From: Methylobacter sp.
GTDB taxonomy: Bacteria; Pseudomonadota; Gammaproteobacteria; Methylococcales; Methylomonadaceae
NCBI RefSeq assembly: GCF_004322395.1
Contig: NZ_SCTW01000102.1
Span: 28,742 to 92,741 of the forward strand
Length of the DNA stretch: 64,000 bases
Direction of reading: 5' to 3'
Under the pieces are notes generated by a model. It was not told the DNA's origin and made no database searches. It saw nothing but the letters and a program-made list of their open reading frames with translations. The position numbers and the translations under genes were made by a program. The stretch's first letter is position 1; every line of letters starts with the position of its first letter. Positions 60,587 to 64,000 of the stretch are shown piece after piece.

Positions 60587-61858
60587 GTGCAATTGATTAC
60601 TATAACTCACACGGAGGAACGAATTCGCAATACGCTTTACGGCCTTTTGTTGTTTGGCTATACAGCAAGAGCGTTACAGATATTTTCTTTTAACCCTTTA
60701 CAGCACTTGTTTAGCGACCCGCTCCGTCATTGGACTCATGCCAGTGAACCCTTGCATGCAGGACCGATGGCGTTTTTTGATCCGGTGGGTTACCAGCTAT
60801 GGCTAAGTGTGGTACAAAAACTAACCGCGGGTGATCCGTTATTAGTGGCTTTTTACACCATTACTTTGGCTTGGTTGACACCGTGGTTGTGGTATAGGGC
60901 TTTTAGGGCGTTGGCGATTAGCCGTTCCTTGTGCTTATTGGGCTGGGCGGTATTAACATGGCTGCCTTCCTGGCTGGCGATTTATAGTTATTTTATGACT
61001 GAAACGCTATTTTTGCCATTGCTTGGCGGCGCTATTTGGCTATCGTTGAGGGCAAAACGCAAACAAACTAAGGATGCATTTGCTTTGGCGGTTTTATTTT
61101 GGACGCTGGCCTCCTTGGTACGCGGTATTGCCGCACCAATGGCAGCGGCCTCGCTTTTTTGGGTTTGGTGGCGTCAATCGGATAAATTGCTTAAGGCGTT
61201 TATCGGCGTTTTAGTTGCGGGATTTTTACTGGGGCCGGTAGCCTATCGGAATTATCAACAGGTGGGATTATGGTCGCCTTTTGGAAACTCCTGGCTGAAT
61301 CGCATTTATGCAGTTTCCGGTCGTAAAACTATTGAAATGGAGCTGGTAAAGGAGGGCGCTTTTTGGCTTTACGGATATAGCTCGCCCTCTATTGATGCAA
61401 AAATATTCAGTCCTTTATCTGAGTGGCAATCGCAGCGCGATGGATTGCTAAAAATAAAGGTCGATTTATCACGAAAAGCTTTTGATTGGGAAAAAGAATA
61501 TAACGCCTCTGCATTAAATAATACTTCAGGCTTGTATTGGGAAAATGCGCTCTTTTTATTTGTCGGCCCGTCTTGGCCGGACAACGATTCGGCGCAAACT
61601 TTTGCTCGACTGCAAATAGCTGGGCGATGGTTCTGGTTGCCGCTTTTTCTAGCGGTACTTGCTTGGTCGTGCAAAGATTGGCGGGCATGTAGGCGACAAC
61701 CGCTGATTTGGATATTGATAGTTGTTTGGTTTTATTTTCAATGTTTGACATTGCTGACGGTGAATGAAGGGCGTTACCGAAAGCCGTTTGAGGGATTGTT
61801 AATTTCTCAGATTTTATTATTAGTGGACTATAGGCGTAATAAAAGTATTCATGGTTAA
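60587..61858 (+). CDS. Multi-pass membrane protein, GT-C glycosyltransferase-like
   Basis: A 423-residue membrane protein with about ten hydrophobic segments (for example LLVAFYTITLAWLTPWLWY, AVLTWLPSWLAIYSYFM). A short luminal part near the N-terminus (HAGPMAFFDPVGYQLWLS) carries acidic residues and an arginine cluster as in GT-C enzymes that use polyprenyl-phosphate sugars. The start is a GTG at 60587, with no better ATG nearby. Its end overlaps the next gene (a polyprenyl-phosphate glycosyltransferase) by eight bases, which supports a role in sugar transfer to lipid or protein. No precise family is assigned. Confidence 0.75.
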   Translation: MQLITITHTEERIRNTLYGLLLFGYTARALQIFSFNPLQHLFSDPLRHWTHASEPLHAGPMAFFDPVGYQLWLSVVQKLTAGDPLLVAFYTITLAWLTPWLWYRAFRALAISRSLCLLGWAVLTWLPSWLAIYSYFMTETLFLPLLGGAIWLSLRAKRKQTKDAFALAVLFWTLASLVRGIAAPMAAASLFWVWWRQSDKLLKAFIGVLVAGFLLGPVAYRNYQQVGLWSPFGNSWLNRIYAVSGRKTIEMELVKEGAFWLYGYSSPSIDAKIFSPLSEWQSQRDGLLKIKVDLSRKAFDWEKEYNASALNNTSGLYWENALFLFVGPSWPDNDSAQTFARLQIAGRWFWLPLFLAVLAWSCKDWRACRRQPLIWILIVVWFYFQCLTLLTVNEGRYRKPFEGLLISQILLLVDYRRNKSIHG

Positions 61859-62801
61859 TGTCGAAAAAAGAAAGATTTCTATCGTTGTCCCTTTTTTTAA
61901 TGAAGAAGCGGGTATTGACGTTTTTTATCAGGTCATTTTGAAGGTAATTAATAGCTTGCCTCATTATAGCTTCGAGGTGTTGTGCGTAGATGATGGTAGT
62001 ACTGATACGACGTTGAGCAAACTGATTGAGTTGGTTAATAAGGATAACCGTTTTCTAGTTTTGGAGTTGTCTAGGAATTTTGGCAAAGAATCGGCGCTGA
62101 GTGCGGGTCTGGATGCAGCTACCGGATGTGCCGTTATTCCATTGGATGCCGATTTGCAGGATCCACCCGAGTTGATTTCGAGCTTATTGGCTGAATGGGA
62201 AAAGGGAGCTGATGTAGTGCTGGCTTGCCGCACCGATCGGCAGACCGATTCATTATTGAAAAGGTTGTCCGCAAAAGCTTTTTACCGTACACACAATCTG
62301 CTTTCCAATATTGAAATACCCGAAGATGTGGGTGATTTTAGGTTGATGGATAGGTCAGTGGTGCAAGCTGTTAAGCAATTACCTGAAAGTAATCGTTTTA
62401 TGAAGGGCTTATTTGCTTGGGTCGGCTTTAAGTCTGTAAAAGTAGGCTATATACGTGCGGCCCGCACGGAAGGCTCTTCAAGATTCTCGGGTAGGAAGCT
62501 TTGGAATTTTGCACTCGATGGGTTGACCAGTTTTAGTATTGCGCCGTTAAGAGTTTGGACCTATATAGGCGGTGTTGGAGCCGTCTTAACCTCAATGTAT
62601 GCTTTTTTTATCATTACCAGAACCTTGGTTCTGGGCGTTGATGTCCCTGGTTACGCTTCTTTATTGGTTGCGGTTTTGTTTTTTGGTAGTCTCCAGTTAG
62701 TTAGCATTGGCATGTTAGGTGAGTATATCGGCCGGACCTATATGGAGTCCAAACGTCGCCCTTGTTACTTGATCCGCAAGGTATATCAAAATGAATCCTA
62801 G
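61851..62801 (+). CDS. Polyprenyl-phosphate glycosyltransferase (GtrB/DPM1-like, GT2)
   Basis: A 316-residue GT2 enzyme with two C-terminal membrane helices (about 235-260 and 270-295). The catalytic domain shows VVPFFNEEAGIDVFY, VLCVDDGSTDTT, LDADLQDPPELI (the DXD-type site) and RTEGSSRFSGRKLW. It should transfer a sugar from a nucleotide to undecaprenyl phosphate and flip it with its tail helices. It overlaps both neighbours (8 bases before, 11 bases after), so the three genes are translationally linked. The GT-C-like protein encoded just upstream could use the lipid-linked sugar it makes. Confidence 0.92.
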   Translation: MVNVEKRKISIVVPFFNEEAGIDVFYQVILKVINSLPHYSFEVLCVDDGSTDTTLSKLIELVNKDNRFLVLELSRNFGKESALSAGLDAATGCAVIPLDADLQDPPELISSLLAEWEKGADVVLACRTDRQTDSLLKRLSAKAFYRTHNLLSNIEIPEDVGDFRLMDRSVVQAVKQLPESNRFMKGLFAWVGFKSVKVGYIRAARTEGSSRFSGRKLWNFALDGLTSFSIAPLRVWTYIGGVGAVLTSMYAFFIITRTLVLGVDVPGYASLLVAVLFFGSLQLVSIGMLGEYIGRTYMESKRRPCYLIRKVYQNES

Positions 62802-63525
62802 CGCTTATATGGAAATGGCGCGAACTGAAGATGAGCATTGGTGGTTTTTGGGCAGGCGTCAGATTATTGCATCCCTGCTTTCAAGGTTATTTCCGTCGGG
62901 TAAAATCGATATTTTAGAGGTCGGCTGCGGTACCGGTGGAAATCTTGCTATGTTGTCGGATTTTGGCCGTGTTACTGCCGTAGAAAAAAACTCTTGGGCT
63001 GCCGAATATGCGCAAAATAAGTTCGGGGGTTACGCCAATGTTTTGTTCGCTGATTTTTTAGAGTTGGATTGTTCGGGTAGGCAGTTCGATTTGATTTGCG
63101 CTTTCGATGTATTGGAGCACTTGCAGGATGATGTCTGTGCGTTACAACATATGACTGATATGCTGGCCGATAACGGTCGAATCATTGTAACAGTTCCTGC
63201 CTATAAGTGGTTATGGAGCAATCATGATCGGAAGCTGCACCATTACCGACGCTATAATCGAGACGAATTGATAGAGAATATCCATCAACTACCTCTTAAC
63301 ATTGAATTCATCAGCTACTTTAATTGTTTATTATTTCCTTTAGCACTGTGCTTACGATGCTTGGACATACTGTTATTTAAGGACTGGTCTTCTCAAACAA
63401 ATCATGTCAATGGGCTATCGAATAGGATACTACTGAAAATATTCAGTAGTGAACAATATTTGTTGCGACATGCTCGCCCTCCTTTCGGACTTTCATTGTT
63501 GGTTGTATTGCGCAACTCGCTATAA
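62791..63525 (+). CDS. Class I SAM-dependent methyltransferase
   Basis: A 244-residue methyltransferase. The SAM loop is LEVGCGTGGNLAMLSDF (motif I). VTAVEKN carries the acidic residue that holds ribose, and FDLICAFDVLEHLQDD is motif IV/Methyltransf_11. A helical lid contains HDRKLHHYRRYNRDELI. The substrate is unknown; location suggests lipid- or sugar-linked intermediates. The gene overlaps the GT2 gene by 11 bases. Confidence 0.9.
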   Translation: MNPSAYMEMARTEDEHWWFLGRRQIIASLLSRLFPSGKIDILEVGCGTGGNLAMLSDFGRVTAVEKNSWAAEYAQNKFGGYANVLFADFLELDCSGRQFDLICAFDVLEHLQDDVCALQHMTDMLADNGRIIVTVPAYKWLWSNHDRKLHHYRRYNRDELIENIHQLPLNIEFISYFNCLLFPLALCLRCLDILLFKDWSSQTNHVNGLSNRILLKIFSSEQYLLRHARPPFGLSLLVVLRNSL

Positions 63526-63534
63526 CAGCTTTGT

Positions 63535-64000
63535 ATGTTTTTGATGCCTTTCCGTTATGATCGACTATCTTGGCTATTCGCTTTTCTAGCGCGATGGATT
63601 TTGATTTCGTGGGCTTGGTGTGCACTACACTATGCGCCGCTGTGGTTGGCTTATCTGCCTGATTCTCGCTTGACGCAGTTTTTATTAAATCATTTATCAG
63701 GCCCGATGTACCGGCCTTGGGCGCTGTGGTTCGTTGATTATTATTGGTTGGCGTTTACTTTGGCCGGGCCGTTGTATTTTTTTGATCAGCGCGGACGGTT
63801 TTTGTTGAATAATGATAAATACCAGGCTTTGCTGATGTTTTTGCTTCAAGGTTTTTTACGGCCTTGGGGATTTAAAATGGTGTGGTCGCCCTTGGTAAGA
63901 CTGGGTTTGCTAACGGTATTGCTGAAGCTGTTTTTTACGCCTTATATTGTGACTTGGGGTGTAGGAAATCTCATTAATTTGTGGCAGGCCTTGCATCCGG
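63535..64000 (+). CDS. Membrane protein, partial (cut by the window end)
   Basis: An open frame from the ATG at 63535 (MFLMPFRYDRLSWLFAFLA) runs off the window end after 155 residues. It is hydrophobic and rich in Trp, Leu and Tyr (ARWILISWAWCALHYAPLW, VDYYWLAFTLAGPLYF), with at least four helices. It begins nine bases after the methyltransferase stop, so it is the fourth gene of the same unit. The family is not recognised; a glycosyltransferase or exopolysaccharide membrane protein is possible. Confidence 0.75.
   Translation, partial: MFLMPFRYDRLSWLFAFLARWILISWAWCALHYAPLWLAYLPDSRLTQFLLNHLSGPMYRPWALWFVDYYWLAFTLAGPLYFFDQRGRFLLNNDKYQALLMFLLQGFLRPWGFKMVWSPLVRLGLLTVLLKLFFTPYIVTWGVGNLINLWQALHP

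Noticed and set aside
61851..62801. Dolichol-type mannosyltransferase in the strict sense
   Set aside because: The two C-terminal helices and motifs fit the bacterial GtrB-like polyprenyl-phosphate group; sugar specificity cannot be read from the sequence.

Overview
The window looks like the chromosome of a free-living gammaproteobacterium. The gene content points that way: a ccmABCDE operon, RNase R, an aas/lplT pair, purT, dusA and type IV pilus minor pilins. Many c-di-GMP proteins, a bacteriohemerythrin sensor and dispersed short palindromes resemble what I remember of Methylococcales methanotrophs. No methane-oxidation gene is visible, so that placement is inference. There is no sign of an intact prophage, plasmid, CRISPR array or complete insertion sequence.

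Layout. 1-3.4 kb: ccmE (cut by the window edge), ccmD, ccmC, ccmB and ccmA, then rlmB, all on the minus strand. 3.6-7.4 kb: a very large SARP/BTAD regulator with a degenerate cyclase domain and an ATPase/TPR region, split by an apparent one-base frameshift. 7.7-10.7 kb: a hemerythrin-PAS-GGDEF-EAL protein and a 2[4Fe-4S] ferredoxin. 10.7-14.9 kb: two MITE-like elements, rnr, tRNA-Leu(CAG) with a near-consensus promoter, and a gene-poor stretch. 14.9-20.8 kb: an MltD-like transglycosylase, a cNMP-binding patatin phospholipase, a small secreted protein and a family 5-like uracil-DNA glycosylase. 20.9-25.9 kb: GIY-YIG protein, VIT1-like carrier, P1B-5-type metal ATPase, Nif3-like protein, Nudix hydrolase and beta-carbonic anhydrase. 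26-27.6 kb: LysR and TetR regulators.

27.9-42.1 kb is a signalling block. It holds an Rcp1-like response regulator, a REC-PAS-PAS-GGDEF-EAL protein, a TonB-dependent receptor, a YfiR-like periplasmic protein, a membrane histidine kinase and two large membrane GGDEF-EAL proteins. One has a MASE1 sensor. The other has an N-terminus matching the plant/cyanobacterial ethylene-binding domain, including the copper-ligand Cys and His. Four hybrid GGDEF-EAL proteins in 35 kb, each with a different input domain (diiron, REC, MASE1, ethylene-type), suggest c-di-GMP integrates oxygen, redox, nutrient and gas signals.

42.2-54.7 kb is mostly minus-strand housekeeping: lplT, a NYN-LOTUS protein, aas, an NPY-rich secreted protein, a DUF1810 protein, a lytic transglycosylase, purT, a membrane-anchored MutS-like ATPase, hemH, folE and dusA. 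54.9-60.4 kb carries type IV minor pilins (pilE-like, fimT/fimU-like, pilW, pilX and an unusually large pilV with a 48-serine linker and a C-terminal domain). 60.6-64 kb starts a glycosylation/membrane cluster: GT-C-like protein, polyprenyl-phosphate glycosyltransferase, SAM methyltransferase and a membrane protein cut by the window edge.

The best candidates for something new are the ethylene-receptor-like c-di-GMP enzyme, the TonB receptor/YfiR/kinase module beside two response regulators, the SARP regulator with 11-bp-phased heptamers in its own upstream region, and the poly-serine PilV.
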